Origin: Agrobacterium albertimagni AOL15
GTDB taxonomy: Bacteria; Pseudomonadota; Alphaproteobacteria; Rhizobiales; Rhizobiaceae
Length of the DNA: 64,000 nucleotides
Reading direction: 5' to 3'
Assembly: GCF_000300855.1 (NCBI RefSeq)
Contig: NZ_ALJF01000002.1
Coordinates: 248,001-312,000 of the forward strand
Numbering within the stretch: the stretch's first letter is position 1; each line of letters begins with the position of its first letter. The notes under the pieces are model-generated. The model was not told where the DNA came from. It saw nothing but the letters and a program-made list of their open reading frames with translations, and ran no database searches. Made by a program: the position numbers and the translations under genes. Below are positions 44,626 to 54,185 of the stretch, piece by piece.

Positions 44626-45489
44626 TCAGCCCTTGGGAACAGACAGGTAGGTCTTGAAGGCGTCGGCATATTCGGGATGCCAGCGCGACAGCGGCGGGCG
44701 GTTTTCGATGATGTCGCCGGCAGCCCAGGCGATACGCTTCTCGTCGAGCGCACGGGTCACTTCATTGTCGGGGCAGAGGATGTAGAAATCGCCACGTGCC
44801 AGGCTCTCCAGCAGGAAGTCGACGGTTTCCTCCGGTGTCCACGCGCCGGCCGGCTTCTCGGTTCGACCGTTTGCCGTCAGACCCGTGAAGACGAAACCGG
44901 GGATCAGAAGGTGAGCCGTGACATTACAGTCCGGCATGTTGCGCAACTCGTGCTGAAGCGCTTCGGTGAAGGCCTTCACGCCCGCCTTGGAGACATTGTA
45001 GGCGGGGTCGCCCGGCGGCGTCGTGATACCCTACTTCGAGCCAGTGTTGATGATGAGAGCCGCATCCTTGTGGGCGACCATGCCCGGACCAAAGGTGCGG
45101 GTGCCGTTGACCACGCCCATCAGGTTGACGCCGAGCACGTTTTCCCAGTTGGCCTGAGGCCCGAACAGCGCGCTGCCCGGTTGGATGCCGGCATTGTTCA
45201 TCAACACATGCACACGCCCGAAGCGCTGGATGACGGCGCGTTCCAAGGCTTCAAGTTCGTCCAGCTTCGAGACATCTGTGCCTATCGCGACGACATCGGC
45301 CTCGCCCCCCGATGCAAGTGCTGTCACTTCAACGGCCGCGCTCGCCAGCCGATCTCCCTCGAGATCGACGAGAACGACGCACAGACCCATTTGCGCGAAG
45401 GCTTTCGCGGCGGCAAGGCCGATGCCCGAAGCAGCACCGGTGATGACGGCGACATGGCCTTTGACGAGTGCGGGATGCTGGGGCGTCAT
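44626..45489 (-). pseudogene. Short-chain dehydrogenase/reductase gene interrupted by an in-frame amber codon
   Basis: The whole frame would encode a 287-residue SDR: 'VAVITGAASGIGLAAAKAFA' with the NAD(P) motif, 'MNNAGIQPGSALFG', 'ALIINTGSK', then a TAG at 45033-45031, then 'GITTPPGDPAYNVSKAGVKA' with the catalytic Tyr and Lys, continuing in the same frame to 44626. The codon is probably a glutamine CAG changed to TAG; no frameshift is involved. The product would stop at residue 152, before the YxxxK catalytic pair, so it should be inactive unless the stop is suppressed or is a sequencing error. The ATG at 45489 has AAGGAG. The substrate is unknown. Confidence 0.85.
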
Positions 45490-45591
45490 GGGCGAACTCC
45501 TTCAGAACCTGTAGTGTTGTGGCTGGTCGCGATATGGTATCCTCCCGGGACATCGTCAACGTGACAGCGCTCGATGGAGGCAAGGCTGCCC

Positions 45592-45837
45592 ATGAACAAG
45601 GTTACGACCGTCACGGTCTCCGGGGAACTGGCGGAGTTCATCGAAGCCAAGATTTCTGCCGGAGAGTATGCCTCGGAAGCCGAGGTCATCGAGGCCGCGC
45701 TCGCCCTGTTGCGCGATGAGGTCGATGGTCTTGCCGCGATCCAGGCTGCCATCGAGGAGGGCGAGGCCTCTGGTGAGCCGCAGCCGTTTGACCCAAGGCG
45801 GTTTCTCGACGAAATGCACAGCAAATACGGAGCCTGA
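45592..45837 (+). CDS. ParD-like antitoxin (type II, ribbon-helix-helix)
   Basis: An 81-residue protein starting 'MNKVTTVTVSGELAEFIEAK', with the ParD/CC2985-type pattern 'ISAGEYASEAEVIEAALALL' and a C-terminal toxin-binding tail 'PFDPRRFLDEMHSKYGA'. It should bind DNA through the N-terminal ribbon-helix-helix and repress its own operon. The ATG at 45592 is preferred; an upstream ATG at 45574 would add 6 residues. The toxin gene starts one base after the stop. Confidence 0.9.
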   Translation: MNKVTTVTVSGELAEFIEAKISAGEYASEAEVIEAALALLRDEVDGLAAIQAAIEEGEASGEPQPFDPRRFLDEMHSKYGA

Positions 45838-45838
45838 T

Positions 45839-46129
45839 ATGGCTGCCTACAGGCTTTCACCGCAAGCGCGGAGGGATCTTGAAGGCATATGGCGATATTC
45901 TTGGGAGCGTTGGTCTAAAGACCAGGCCGACCGCTATTACATGGCGATCATCGAGGCGTTCGAAGATCTTGAGGCCGGACGAAAGGCTGGCAGACCCTTG
46001 GCTATCGCCAAGCGCGGCTATCTCAGTCTCGCCTGCGGATCCCACTTTATCATCTACGCGCAGCGAAAGCAGACTGTTGAAATTATCCGCATCCTCCACC
46101 AGCGCATGAATATCGGTCGCCATCTCTGA
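45839..46129 (+). CDS. ParE/RelE-superfamily toxin
   Basis: A 96-residue protein, 'MAAYRLSPQARRDLEGIWRY', with the ParE pattern 'WSKDQADRYYMAIIEAFEDL', 'GRPLAIAKRGYLSLACGSHF' and the C-terminal strand 'TVEIIRILHQRMNIGRHL'. ParE toxins poison DNA gyrase, RelE cousins cut mRNA; the sequence fits ParE better. It is arranged one base downstream of its antitoxin, as in parDE operons. Both genes look intact. Confidence 0.9.
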   Translation: MAAYRLSPQARRDLEGIWRYSWERWSKDQADRYYMAIIEAFEDLEAGRKAGRPLAIAKRGYLSLACGSHFIIYAQRKQTVEIIRILHQRMNIGRHL

Positions 46130-46234
46130 CCCAGTTGCCTCCCGCCCTTGCACGCCAGCGGAATCTCGCTAAAAGTGCCGCATTCTTGATCCAGGCGGGG
46201 TTTGAGCCTCGCTCCTTCCAGACGGAACATCGAC

Positions 46235-47458
46235 ATGGCACTCCCCAAAGACGTGAAGAAAGTCGTCCTCGCCTATTCCGGCGGTCTCGACACCTCGATC
46301 ATCCTGAAATGGCTGCAGACCGAACTCGGTGCTGAAGTCGTCACCTTCACTGCAGACCTCGGTCAAGGTGAAGAGCTTGAACCGGCCCGCAAGAAGGCCG
46401 AGATGCTCGGCATCAAGGAGATCTTCATCGAGGACGTGCGCGAGGAATTCGTCCGCGACTTCGTCTTCCCGATGTTCCGCGCCAATGCGGTCTATGAAGG
46501 TGTCTACCTGCTCGGCACCTCGATTGCCCGTCCGCTCATTTCCAAGCACCTGATCGATATCGCCAAGAAGACGGGTGCCGACGCGATCGCGCACGGTGCG
46601 ACCGGCAAGGGCAATGACCAGGTACGCTTCGAACTCTCGGCCTATGCGCTGAACCCCGACATCAAGATCATCGCGCCCTGGCGCGACTGGGCCTTCAAGA
46701 GCCGCACGGACCTCCTGAATTTCGCCGAACAGCACCAGATCCCGGTTGCCAAGGACAAGAAGGGCGAGGCGCCGTTCTCCGTCGACGCCAACCTCTTGCA
46801 CTCCTCGTCCGAGGGCAAGGTTCTCGAGGATCCCTCGGTCGAAGCACCTGAATACGTGCATATGCGCACGATTTCGCCGGAAGCCGCCCCGGACAAGGCG
46901 ACCGTGATCAAGGTCGGCTTCGAAAAGGGTGATGCCGTCTCGATCAACGGCGTCCGCATGAGCCCGGCAACGCTCTTGGCCGAACTCAACACCTATGGCC
47001 GCGACAACGGCATCGGTCGCCTCGACCTCGTGGAAAACCGCTTCGTCGGCATGAAGTCGCGCGGCGTCTACGAGACCCCCGGCGGCACGATCCTGCTTTC
47101 CGCCCATCGCGCGATCGAGTCGATCACCCTCGACCGTGGTGCTGCCCACCTCAAGGATGAGATCATGCCGCGCTACGCCGAGCTGATCTACTACGGCTTC
47201 TGGTTCTCGCCGGAGCGCGAGATGCTGCAGGCGCTGATCGACAAGAGCCAGGAGCATGTTGAAGGCGAAGTGACGCTGAAGCTCTACAAGGGCAATGTCA
47301 TGGTCATCGGCCGTGAATCGGCGAAGTCGCTTTATTCCGACCAGCTCGTCACCTTCGAAGACGACCAGGGCGCCTATGACCAGAAGGATGCAGCCGGTTT
47401 CATCAAGCTGAACGCGCTGCGTCTGCGCACGCTCGCCAAGCGCAATCTCGGCAAGTAA
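46235..47458 (+). CDS. argG: Argininosuccinate synthase
   Basis: Cytosolic enzyme of 407 residues joining citrulline and aspartate in arginine biosynthesis. The N-terminal ATP-binding motif is '[17 protein letters not shown]' (residues about 10-26); '[18 protein letters not shown]', '[17 protein letters not shown]' and 'SPERE' further on are typical of the family. The ATG at 46235 gives the standard N-terminus '[16 protein letters not shown]'. The gene is single, between the toxin-antitoxin pair and a terminator. Confidence 0.98.
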   Translation: MALPKDVKKVVLAYSGGLDTSIILKWLQTELGAEVVTFTADLGQGEELEPARKKAEMLGIKEIFIEDVREEFVRDFVFPMFRANAVYEGVYLLGTSIARPLISKHLIDIAKKTGADAIAHGATGKGNDQVRFELSAYALNPDIKIIAPWRDWAFKSRTDLLNFAEQHQIPVAKDKKGEAPFSVDANLLHSSSEGKVLEDPSVEAPEYVHMRTISPEAAPDKATVIKVGFEKGDAVSINGVRMSPATLLAELNTYGRDNGIGRLDLVENRFVGMKSRGVYETPGGTILLSAHRAIESITLDRGAAHLKDEIMPRYAELIYYGFWFSPEREMLQALIDKSQEHVEGEVTLKLYKGNVMVIGRESAKSLYSDQLVTFEDDQGAYDQKDAAGFIKLNALRLRTLAKRNLGK

Positions 47459-47480
47459 GCCAGTTCCGGCATTTCGGATA

Positions 47481-47513
47481 GCCCGTCTCCTCTCTGGGGA
47501 GGCGGGCTTTTTC
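47481..47513 (+). terminator. Terminator after argG
   Basis: A 10-pair stem including one G-T pair (47481-47490 with 47498-47507), 7-base loop, then TTTTTC. Its end touches the stop of the convergent exporter gene. Confidence 0.9.
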
Positions 47514-48702
47514 ATGCCTGGCGTTCGAGGTGGCGGAGCCAGAAGAAACCGGCGACAGCGCTCAGCTCCATGAAGGGGATGATGATGCCGAAGGCGGTCA
47601 AGGGATCGCCGATCGAGGCGGCGGCAACCCCGCCCGCAAAGCCCGCGCTCATCTGCAGAAAGCCCGTCAGGGCAGACGCCGACCCCGCGATGTGCGGGAA
47701 GGGAGCCATGCTCATCGTCACGACATGAGGGCTCAGGAAAGCGAGACCGAAGGTGCAGATGGCCACCGGCGCCATGACGGAAAGGAAGAAGGGCGGCACG
47801 AATGCGACCGAGAGCGCCATGATGACAGCGCCGCTGCCGCAGAGGGCTATGCCTATCCGCGACGCCGTCAGCCCTGAGATCCTGCGGGAAACGAGCTTCA
47901 GGGTGAGTGATCCCGTGAGGTATGCGCCTGATTGCATCAGCATGCCCAGGCCAAATGCGGTCGGGGTCAGGCCGACTTCGTTGATCAGGACGAAGGGCAA
48001 CATGGTCGACTGCGCATAGAGCGCGCCGATGGTGCCACTCAGGACGAGGGATGCTGCGAGGAAGCGCGCATTGGCGGCGACCTCCAGATAGTTGCGCAGC
48101 AACTGGGCGGGGCGAAGGCGAGCCAGATCGGGAACGATCGTTTCCTTCAGCAGCAGCACCGTGAAGCCCACGGCCATGGCGCCGAAGCCCACCATCAGCA
48201 GGAAAACCGCATTCCAGCCGAAGGCCGCCAACGTCAATCCGCCGAGGGTTGGTCCCATGGCCGGGCCGACCGCGAGGAAGATGCCGATGGTATTGAGGAT
48301 CCGGGAGGCATCCGCGCCGGTGTAGAGGTCTCGAACGATCGCGCGCCCGACGACAACGCCCACAGATGCGCCGATGCCTTGCACAAGGCGGGCGGCGAGG
48401 ATGAACTCCACGCTGGGGGCCAGCGTCGCCAGCAGTGAGCCGGCGAGATAGATTGCAAGAAAGATCAAGGTCGCCTTCTTGCGTCCGAGGGCATCGGCGA
48501 GGGGGCCTGCGACCAGCTGCGCAAGGGCGAAGCCAGCGAAGAACATCGAGAGGCTGAGTTTGATTGCCGCATCGGTCGTGCCGAAAGCGCGCACCAGCTC
48601 CGGCATCGCCGGCGTATAGATTGCCATGGAGATGGGGCCGAGCGTGGTCAGGAACGCACCGAGAAAGGTGGTGCGACGCTCGCTCATGCGCAGTGGGGTC
48701 AT
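47512..48702 (-). CDS. Bcr/CflA-type MFS drug exporter
   Basis: Twelve-segment MFS efflux protein of 396 residues. The first helices contain 'LGPISMAIYTPAMPELVRAF', the loop motif 'GPLADALGRKKATLIF' follows helix 2, and 'ARLVQGIGASVGVVVGRAIV' with 'RDLYTGADASR' is the motif seen in Bcr/CflA multidrug exporters. ATG at 48702; a GTG just before it or the ATG at 48687 are alternatives, none with a strong ribosome site. The drug or metabolite exported is unknown. Confidence 0.88.
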   Translation of the reverse strand: MTPLRMSERRTTFLGAFLTTLGPISMAIYTPAMPELVRAFGTTDAAIKLSLSMFFAGFALAQLVAGPLADALGRKKATLIFLAIYLAGSLLATLAPSVEFILAARLVQGIGASVGVVVGRAIVRDLYTGADASRILNTIGIFLAVGPAMGPTLGGLTLAAFGWNAVFLLMVGFGAMAVGFTVLLLKETIVPDLARLRPAQLLRNYLEVAANARFLAASLVLSGTIGALYAQSTMLPFVLINEVGLTPTAFGLGMLMQSGAYLTGSLTLKLVSRRISGLTASRIGIALCGSGAVIMALSVAFVPPFFLSVMAPVAICTFGLAFLSPHVVTMSMAPFPHIAGSASALTGFLQMSAGFAGGVAAASIGDPLTAFGIIIPFMELSAVAGFFWLRHLERQA

Positions 48703-48724
48703 CACAAATCGTCCGGCATCAAGA

Positions 48725-48747
48725 AGAAAGGCGCCACTGCGGCGCCT
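48725..48747 (-). terminator. Terminator after the unknown gene at 48811
   Basis: AGGCGCC (48729-48735) pairs with GGCGCCT (48741-48747), loop of 5. On the minus strand it runs into TTTCTTCTT, about 64 bases past the stop. Confidence 0.8.
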
Positions 48748-48810
48748 CCTGCTGATGACTTAGTGCGAATGTGGTCCGGGATCGAGTGCCAATTCTCGCT
48801 TCCTGCGCGA

Positions 48811-49239
48811 TCAGGTCGATTTCGAAAAGAAATCGAGAACCTTCGCATAGGAGCCCGCCATGTCCATGTCGCCGATCATCTCGGCAAGCGACTGCTGCGT
48901 GCGATAGTATTCCGCGTAGTCGAATTGGGAATCGTCGGTCAGCGTCGACAGATCCATCATGTTGCCGTTGCGATCAACGATCTGCAAAGGCAGCTCCGTC
49001 GAGAGTTCGCGATAGGTGTCGGCATCGATCTCTTGTCGTTGAAAGCTCTCCGAAGCAATCTCGCGCAAGCGACGCGGTGTCATGCTGGCGAAGACCGACA
49101 GCGCCTCTTCGAAAACCTCGGCTTCTCTGGAGTTCGCTACCTTCGAGGAAAGCTCAGGCAGGCGGACATCCGATTGCGGGCTGCTTTCTTTGACGCGAAG
49201 GGAGGAAGCGCCTACCGGTTGGATCGAGAAGATTTCCAT
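48811..49239 (-). CDS. Unknown protein, alpha-helical and acidic
   Basis: A 142-residue protein I do not recognise. It has no signal peptide, no membrane segment and no cysteine. The first 35 residues look disordered ('SLRVKESSPQSDVRLPELSS'); the rest is predicted helical, with 'EVFEEALSVFASMTPRRLRE' and the C-terminal 'QQSLAEMIGDMDMAGSYAKV'. The gene seems real: it keeps local codon use, has its own terminator, and sits in gaps of about 100 and 200 bases. The ribosome site AAGGA is rather far from the ATG. Confidence 0.7.
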   Translation of the reverse strand: MEIFSIQPVGASSLRVKESSPQSDVRLPELSSKVANSREAEVFEEALSVFASMTPRRLREIASESFQRQEIDADTYRELSTELPLQIVDRNGNMMDLSTLTDDSQFDYAEYYRTQQSLAEMIGDMDMAGSYAKVLDFFSKST

Positions 49240-49436
49240 GGCCGTGACCGTCCTTTCATAGGATGTATCGATCTATGTTCTTATTCGAAACTACGTCAAT
49301 TAGCGGCTGAACCCTTGGTGGAAAAATCTCGCCTTGTTCACCGATTTTTGCGTGCTCACCCATGTGTTGCCGGGATAACATGGTGGAAAATCATTGCTTC
49401 GCCCGTTTGCGGTGCGATGCCTCAGGAGGTTTTCAC

Positions 49437-51500
49437 ATGGTTCAGTCGTCTGTTTTCAATCCCGCCGTCACCGATTGGCAGGGGCCGTTTGGCCTGCCGC
49501 AATTCGAGAAGGTCGGCGACGACGACTATGCACCGGCTTTTGAAGCGGCGCTGAAGGAGCATGACGCAGAAATCGATGCGATCGCGGACAACCCCGAACC
49601 GGCGACTTTCGCAAACACGATTGTTGCGCTGGAGATCGCAGGTGACGCGCTTTCTCGCGTGTCGGCCCTGTTCTGGAATCGGGCCGGTGCCCATACCAAT
49701 CCCGGGATTCAGGCTCTGGAGCGCGAGATCGCGCCGAAGATGTCTCGCCACTATTCCAAGATTGGCATGAACGCGGCGCTGTTCCGCCGTATCGACGACC
49801 TCTGGACGCGCCGGGCGGATCTTGGGCTTTCGGTTGAACAGACGCGCGTTCTGGAGCGCCACTGGAAGGGTTTCGTGAAAGCGGGTGCCAAGCTGCCGAA
49901 GGCCGAACAAGAACGGCTGGCGGCGATCAATGAACGGCTGGCGAGCCTCGGTGCCAGCTTCGGCCAGAATGTCCTCGGCGACGAATCGTCGTGGACCCTG
50001 CCGCTTGTCGGGGAAGAGGATCTCGCCGGTATTCCCGCCTTCCTGCGCGATGCCATGGCGTCTGCCGCTGCCGCCCATGGCGGCGGACACGCCCACGTGG
50101 TGACGCTGTCGCGATCGATCATCGAGCCCTTCCTGACGTTCTCCGAGCGCCGCGACTTGCGCGAGATCGCCTTCAAGGCCTGGACCTCGCGCGGCATCAA
50201 GGGCGGCGCAACCGACAACCGGGAGATCGTCAAGGAAACTCTGGCCCTCAGGGCGGAGAAGGCGGCTCTGCTCGGCTACAAGGACTATGCATCCTACAAG
50301 CTCGACAACACGATGGCGAAGACACCGGAAGCGGTGAACGGTCTCCTGATGCAGGTCTGGGAAAAGGCGGTCTCTCAAGCGCGCGCCGAAGAGGCCGAGC
50401 TTGCCGCCTTGATTGCCGACGAGGGAAAGAACCACGAGGTAGCGCCGTGGGACTGGCGCCACTATGCCGAAAAGCTCCGGGCCCAGAAGTTCAATTTTTC
50501 CGAAACCGAGCTGAAGCCCTATCTGCAGCTCGAAAAGATCATCGAGGCCTGCTTCGACGTCGCCGGCCGGCTCTTTGGTATCCGCGCCGTGCCGCTCACC
50601 AATGTGGTTGGCTATCATCCTGACGTGCGCGTCTTCGAGATCCGCGACCGGAATGATAAGCTGGTGGCGCTTTTCCTCGGTGACTATTTCGCCCGCTCAT
50701 CGAAGCGCTCCGGCGCCTGGATGAGCAGCTTCCAGGCGCAGCACCGGCTGCCGCTGAAGAACGGCCGCGTGGGTGAGCTGCCGATCATCTACAATGTCTG
50801 CAACTTCGCCAAGCCCGAGGCCGGCAAGCCGGCGCTTCTCTCGCTCGACGATGCCCGCACACTTTTCCACGAGTTCGGCCACGCCGCGCATGGCATGCTG
50901 TCGGATGTCACCTATCCTTCTGTCTCCGGCACGGGCGTATCGCGCGACTTCGTCGAGCTGCCCTCGCAGCTCTATGAACACTGGCTTACGGTGCCGGAGA
51001 TCCTGAAGACTTATGCGGTCCACTACCAGACCGGCGAGCCGATGCCGCAGGCCCTGCTCGACAAGGTGCTGGCGGCCCGCACCTTCAATGCCGGCTTCAC
51101 CACGGTGGAGTTCACCTCGTCGGCGCTGGTCGACATGGCCTTCCACACAGGCGGGGCGGTCGAAGATCCGATTGCAGTCCAAACCGAGGTGCTCGAGAAG
51201 ATCGGCATGCCCGCTTCGATCGTCATGCGCCACGCCACACCGCATTTCCAGCACGTGTTTGCCGGAGATGGCTATTCTGCCGGCTACTATTCCTACATGT
51301 GGTCGGAGGTCCTCGACGCCGATGCCTTCTCTGCCTTCGAGGAGACCGGCAATCCCTTCGATCCGGAGATGGCATCTAAGCTCAAGACCCACATTTACGC
51401 CTCGGGTGGATCGGTCGATCCGGAGGATGCATACAAGGCATTCCGCGGCAAACTGCCAAGCCCGGAGGCGATGCTGAAGAAGAAAGGGCTTGCCGCTTAA
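49437..51500 (+). CDS. M3-family oligopeptidase (Dcp/PrlC-like)
   Basis: Cytoplasmic zinc metallopeptidase of 687 residues, thimet-oligopeptidase family. The zinc motif is 'LFHEFGHAAHGMLSD' with HEFGH at 478-482, and the third ligand lies downstream in 'FVELPSQLYEHW'. The N-terminal 'FGLPQFEKVGDDDYAPAFEA' is typical of Dcp/PrlC. The ATG at 49437 follows AGGAGG; a longer frame from 49362 is not needed. It degrades peptides made by other proteases. The gene is single, between an unknown protein and typA. Confidence 0.95.
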   Translation: MVQSSVFNPAVTDWQGPFGLPQFEKVGDDDYAPAFEAALKEHDAEIDAIADNPEPATFANTIVALEIAGDALSRVSALFWNRAGAHTNPGIQALEREIAPKMSRHYSKIGMNAALFRRIDDLWTRRADLGLSVEQTRVLERHWKGFVKAGAKLPKAEQERLAAINERLASLGASFGQNVLGDESSWTLPLVGEEDLAGIPAFLRDAMASAAAAHGGGHAHVVTLSRSIIEPFLTFSERRDLREIAFKAWTSRGIKGGATDNREIVKETLALRAEKAALLGYKDYASYKLDNTMAKTPEAVNGLLMQVWEKAVSQARAEEAELAALIADEGKNHEVAPWDWRHYAEKLRAQKFNFSETELKPYLQLEKIIEACFDVAGRLFGIRAVPLTNVVGYHPDVRVFEIRDRNDKLVALFLGDYFARSSKRSGAWMSSFQAQHRLPLKNGRVGELPIIYNVCNFAKPEAGKPALLSLDDARTLFHEFGHAAHGMLSDVTYPSVSGTGVSRDFVELPSQLYEHWLTVPEILKTYAVHYQTGEPMPQALLDKVLAARTFNAGFTTVEFTSSALVDMAFHTGGAVEDPIAVQTEVLEKIGMPASIVMRHATPHFQHVFAGDGYSAGYYSYMWSEVLDADAFSAFEETGNPFDPEMASKLKTHIYASGGSVDPEDAYKAFRGKLPSPEAMLKKKGLAA

Positions 51501-51657
51501 GGCCTGCAATGCACCCGAAATTTGCCGCCGGCGGTAACCATCGCCGGCGCATCGGGCGTTTCCCCCTTTCGCAAATGCAAAAAACAAGGTATGAGCGCGC
51601 CAAAGTAAATCGGCGCCACTCTCCCGTATTGCGCCCCAGCTATCAGAGATCACAAAC

Positions 51658-53478
51658 ATGAAAATGCGCAACATCGCGATTATCGCGCACGTCGACCATG
51701 GAAAAACGACCCTTGTGGACGAGCTTCTGAAGCAGTCGGGGTCTTTCCGTGAGAACCAGCGCACCGCCGAGCGCATGATGGACTCGAACGACCTCGAAAA
51801 GGAACGTGGCATCACGATCCTGGCCAAGGCGACCTCCATCGAGTGGAAGGGTCACCGCATCAACATCGTCGACACGCCCGGCCACGCCGACTTCGGCGGC
51901 GAAGTCGAGCGTATCCTCTCGATGGTGGACGGCGCGATCGTTCTGGTCGACTCTTCGGAAGGCCCGATGCCGCAGACGAAGTTCGTCGTCGGCAAGGCGC
52001 TGAAGGTCGGCCTTCGCCCGATCGTCGCGATCAACAAGATCGACCGTCCGGACGGTCGCCACGAAGAAGTCATCAACGAAGTCTTCGACCTCTTCGCCAA
52101 TCTCGACGCGACCGACGATCAGCTCGACTTCCCGATCCTTTACGGTTCTGGCCGCGACGGCTGGATGAACGTCAATCCTGAAGGTCCGAAGGATGCAGGT
52201 CTTGCGCCGCTTCTCGACCTCGTGCTGGAACATGTTCCGGAGCCGAAGGTCGAAGAAGGCCCGTTCCGCATGATCGGTACGCTTCTCGAAGCCAACCCCT
52301 TCCTCGGCCGTATCATCACCGGTCGTATCGCTTCTGGCTCGATCAAGCCGAACCAGGCGGTCAAGGTTCTCTCCCAGGACGGCAAGACGGTCGAAACCGG
52401 CCGTATCTCGAAGATTCTCGCGTTCCGCGGCATCGAGCGTCAGCCGATCGAAGAAGCGCATGCTGGTGACATCGTCGCCATCGCCGGCCTCTCCAAGGGC
52501 ACCGTTGCCGACACCTTCTGCGATCCTTCGGTCACCGAAGCCATGACCGCTCAGCCGATCGACCCGCCGACGGTTACCATGTCCTTCCTCGTCAACGACA
52601 GCCCGCTCGCCGGCACCGAAGGTGACAAGGTCACCTCGCGCGTTATCCGCGATCGCCTGTTCAAGGAAGCGGAAGGCAATGTCGCGCTGAAGATCGAAGA
52701 ATCCGACGGCAAGGATTCGTTCTTCGTGTCCGGTCGTGGCGAATTGCAACTCGCCGTTCTGATCGAAACCATGCGCCGTGAAGGCTTCGAGCTTGCCGTG
52801 TCGCGTCCGCGCGTCGTCATGCACAAGGACGAGAACGGCCAGACCATGGAGCCGATCGAAGAAGTCGTGATCGACGTCGACGAAGAGCATTCCGGCGTCG
52901 TCGTTCAGAAGATGTCCGAGCGCAAGGCCGAAATGGTCGAGCTGCGTCCGTCGGGCGGCAGCCGCGTTCGTCTGCGCTTCTACGCACCGACCCGTGGCCT
53001 GATCGGCTATCAGTCGGAACTGCTGACCGATACGCGCGGCACGGCGATCATGAACCGCCTGTTCCACGATTATCAGCCTTACAAGGGTGCGATCACCGGT
53101 CGCGTCAACGGCGTTCTCCTGTCCAACCAGTCGGGTGAAGCTGTTGCCTATGCCATGTTCAACCTGGAAGACCGCGGCCCGATGATCATCGAGCCGGGCG
53201 AAAAGGTTTATGCCGGCATGATCATCGGCATCCACACGCGTGACAACGACCTCGAAGTCAACGTTCTCAAGGGCAAGCAGCTGACCAACATCCGTTCGGC
53301 CGGTAAGGACGAAGCCGTCAAGCTGACGCCGCCGATCCGCATGACGCTCGACCGCGCGCTGTCCTGGATCCAGGACGACGAACTGATGGAAGTCACGCCG
53401 AAGTCGATCCGCCTGCGCAAAATGTTCCTCGACGCGAACGACCGCAAGCGCATGGAAAAGTCCAAGGCTGCCATCTGA
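51658..53478 (+). CDS. typA: Translational GTPase TypA/BipA
   Basis: Ribosome-associated GTPase of 606 residues, needed for 50S assembly and stress or cold growth. GTP motifs: '[17 protein letters not shown]', '[13 protein letters not shown]', '[16 protein letters not shown]' and '[11 protein letters not shown]'. EF-G-like domains II, III and V follow, with the TypA C-terminal domain including '[20 protein letters not shown]'. The length is standard. The codon choice looks strongly biased, as in highly expressed genes. It is single and ends at a strong terminator. Confidence 0.98.
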   Translation: MKMRNIAIIAHVDHGKTTLVDELLKQSGSFRENQRTAERMMDSNDLEKERGITILAKATSIEWKGHRINIVDTPGHADFGGEVERILSMVDGAIVLVDSSEGPMPQTKFVVGKALKVGLRPIVAINKIDRPDGRHEEVINEVFDLFANLDATDDQLDFPILYGSGRDGWMNVNPEGPKDAGLAPLLDLVLEHVPEPKVEEGPFRMIGTLLEANPFLGRIITGRIASGSIKPNQAVKVLSQDGKTVETGRISKILAFRGIERQPIEEAHAGDIVAIAGLSKGTVADTFCDPSVTEAMTAQPIDPPTVTMSFLVNDSPLAGTEGDKVTSRVIRDRLFKEAEGNVALKIEESDGKDSFFVSGRGELQLAVLIETMRREGFELAVSRPRVVMHKDENGQTMEPIEEVVIDVDEEHSGVVVQKMSERKAEMVELRPSGGSRVRLRFYAPTRGLIGYQSELLTDTRGTAIMNRLFHDYQPYKGAITGRVNGVLLSNQSGEAVAYAMFNLEDRGPMIIEPGEKVYAGMIIGIHTRDNDLEVNVLKGKQLTNIRSAGKDEAVKLTPPIRMTLDRALSWIQDDELMEVTPKSIRLRKMFLDANDRKRMEKSKAAI

Positions 53479-53510
53479 GACACAAGTCTCTGAAAATATG
53501 TCTCGTTTTG

Positions 53511-53540
53511 AAACCCCGGTCCAAAATGCCGGGGTTTTGT
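53511..53540 (+). terminator. Terminator after typA
   Basis: AAACCCCGG (53511-53519) pairs with CCGGGGTTT (53529-53537), loop of 9, followed by TTGT. It lies about 32 bases after the typA stop. Confidence 0.88.
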
Positions 53541-53663
53541 TTGTGCATCCTCCGCCTTCTGCCTTGCGGGTAATCTTAAAAAAGCGTTAAATTTTCTCGT
53601 TGGGCCGATGCAGGTCCAGGCCCCGCGCCTGATGAGTTGGGCGCGCCAGAGTGGGTTTACGTT

Positions 53664-54170
53664 ATGAAGACGTTGTCGATCGACATGCGCTTGGCAGGTC
53701 CCGGTGATGCCGCCGCGATCGCGGATGCCCATCGCAATGCCTGGATGCACGCCTATTCCGGTATCATTCCCTATCGTGCGCTGACCCGGATGATCGAGCG
53801 CCGCGGCGAAAGCTGGTGGCGCAAGGCAACGCGTGGTCCGGCCACTATCCTCGTTGCCGAAGTGGCCGGTCAAGTCGCCGGTTACGCCTCGCTCGGCTAT
53901 AACAGGGCACGCGCCCTGCCGCACGAGGGCGAGATCTATGAATTGTATCTCCGGCCCGAATATCAGGGTATCGGCCTCGGTTATCAGCTGTTTCACGAGG
54001 CGCGGCGGATTCTGAAGTCGCTGGGGTGCAACGGCATGGTCGTCTGGTGCCTTGAAGACAGCGAGATCGCCGCCAATTTCTTCCGGACGAACGGCGGTAC
54101 GGATGCGGTCGAGGGGATGGAAGACTTCGACGACGTCCACCTGAAGAAACTCGGCTTCATCTGGAACTGA
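53664..54170 (+). CDS. GNAT-family N-acetyltransferase
   Basis: A 168-residue acetyltransferase. The acetyl-CoA site is 'ELYLRPEYQGIGLGYQLFHE' (about residues 95-114), with the Q-x-x-G-x-G pyrophosphate loop; 'RNAWMHAYSGIIPYRALTRM' and 'GYASLGYNRAR' fit the same fold. The acceptor is unknown. The ATG at 53664 is used, and a start at 53637 is possible. It ends 15 bases from the convergent secreted-protein gene. Confidence 0.9.
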   Translation: MKTLSIDMRLAGPGDAAAIADAHRNAWMHAYSGIIPYRALTRMIERRGESWWRKATRGPATILVAEVAGQVAGYASLGYNRARALPHEGEIYELYLRPEYQGIGLGYQLFHEARRILKSLGCNGMVVWCLEDSEIAANFFRTNGGTDAVEGMEDFDDVHLKKLGFIWN

Positions 54171-54185
54171 GACTGCGCTGCGCGT

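Noticed and set aside
51527..51548. GC hairpin after the M3 peptidase gene, considered as a terminator
   Set aside because: The 7-bp stem (51527-51533 with 51542-51548) has an 8-base loop and no following T run; it may help termination but is not convincing alone.
51643..53235. A 530-codon minus-strand open frame opposite typA
   Set aside because: Produced by the strong codon bias of typA; no recognisable motif.
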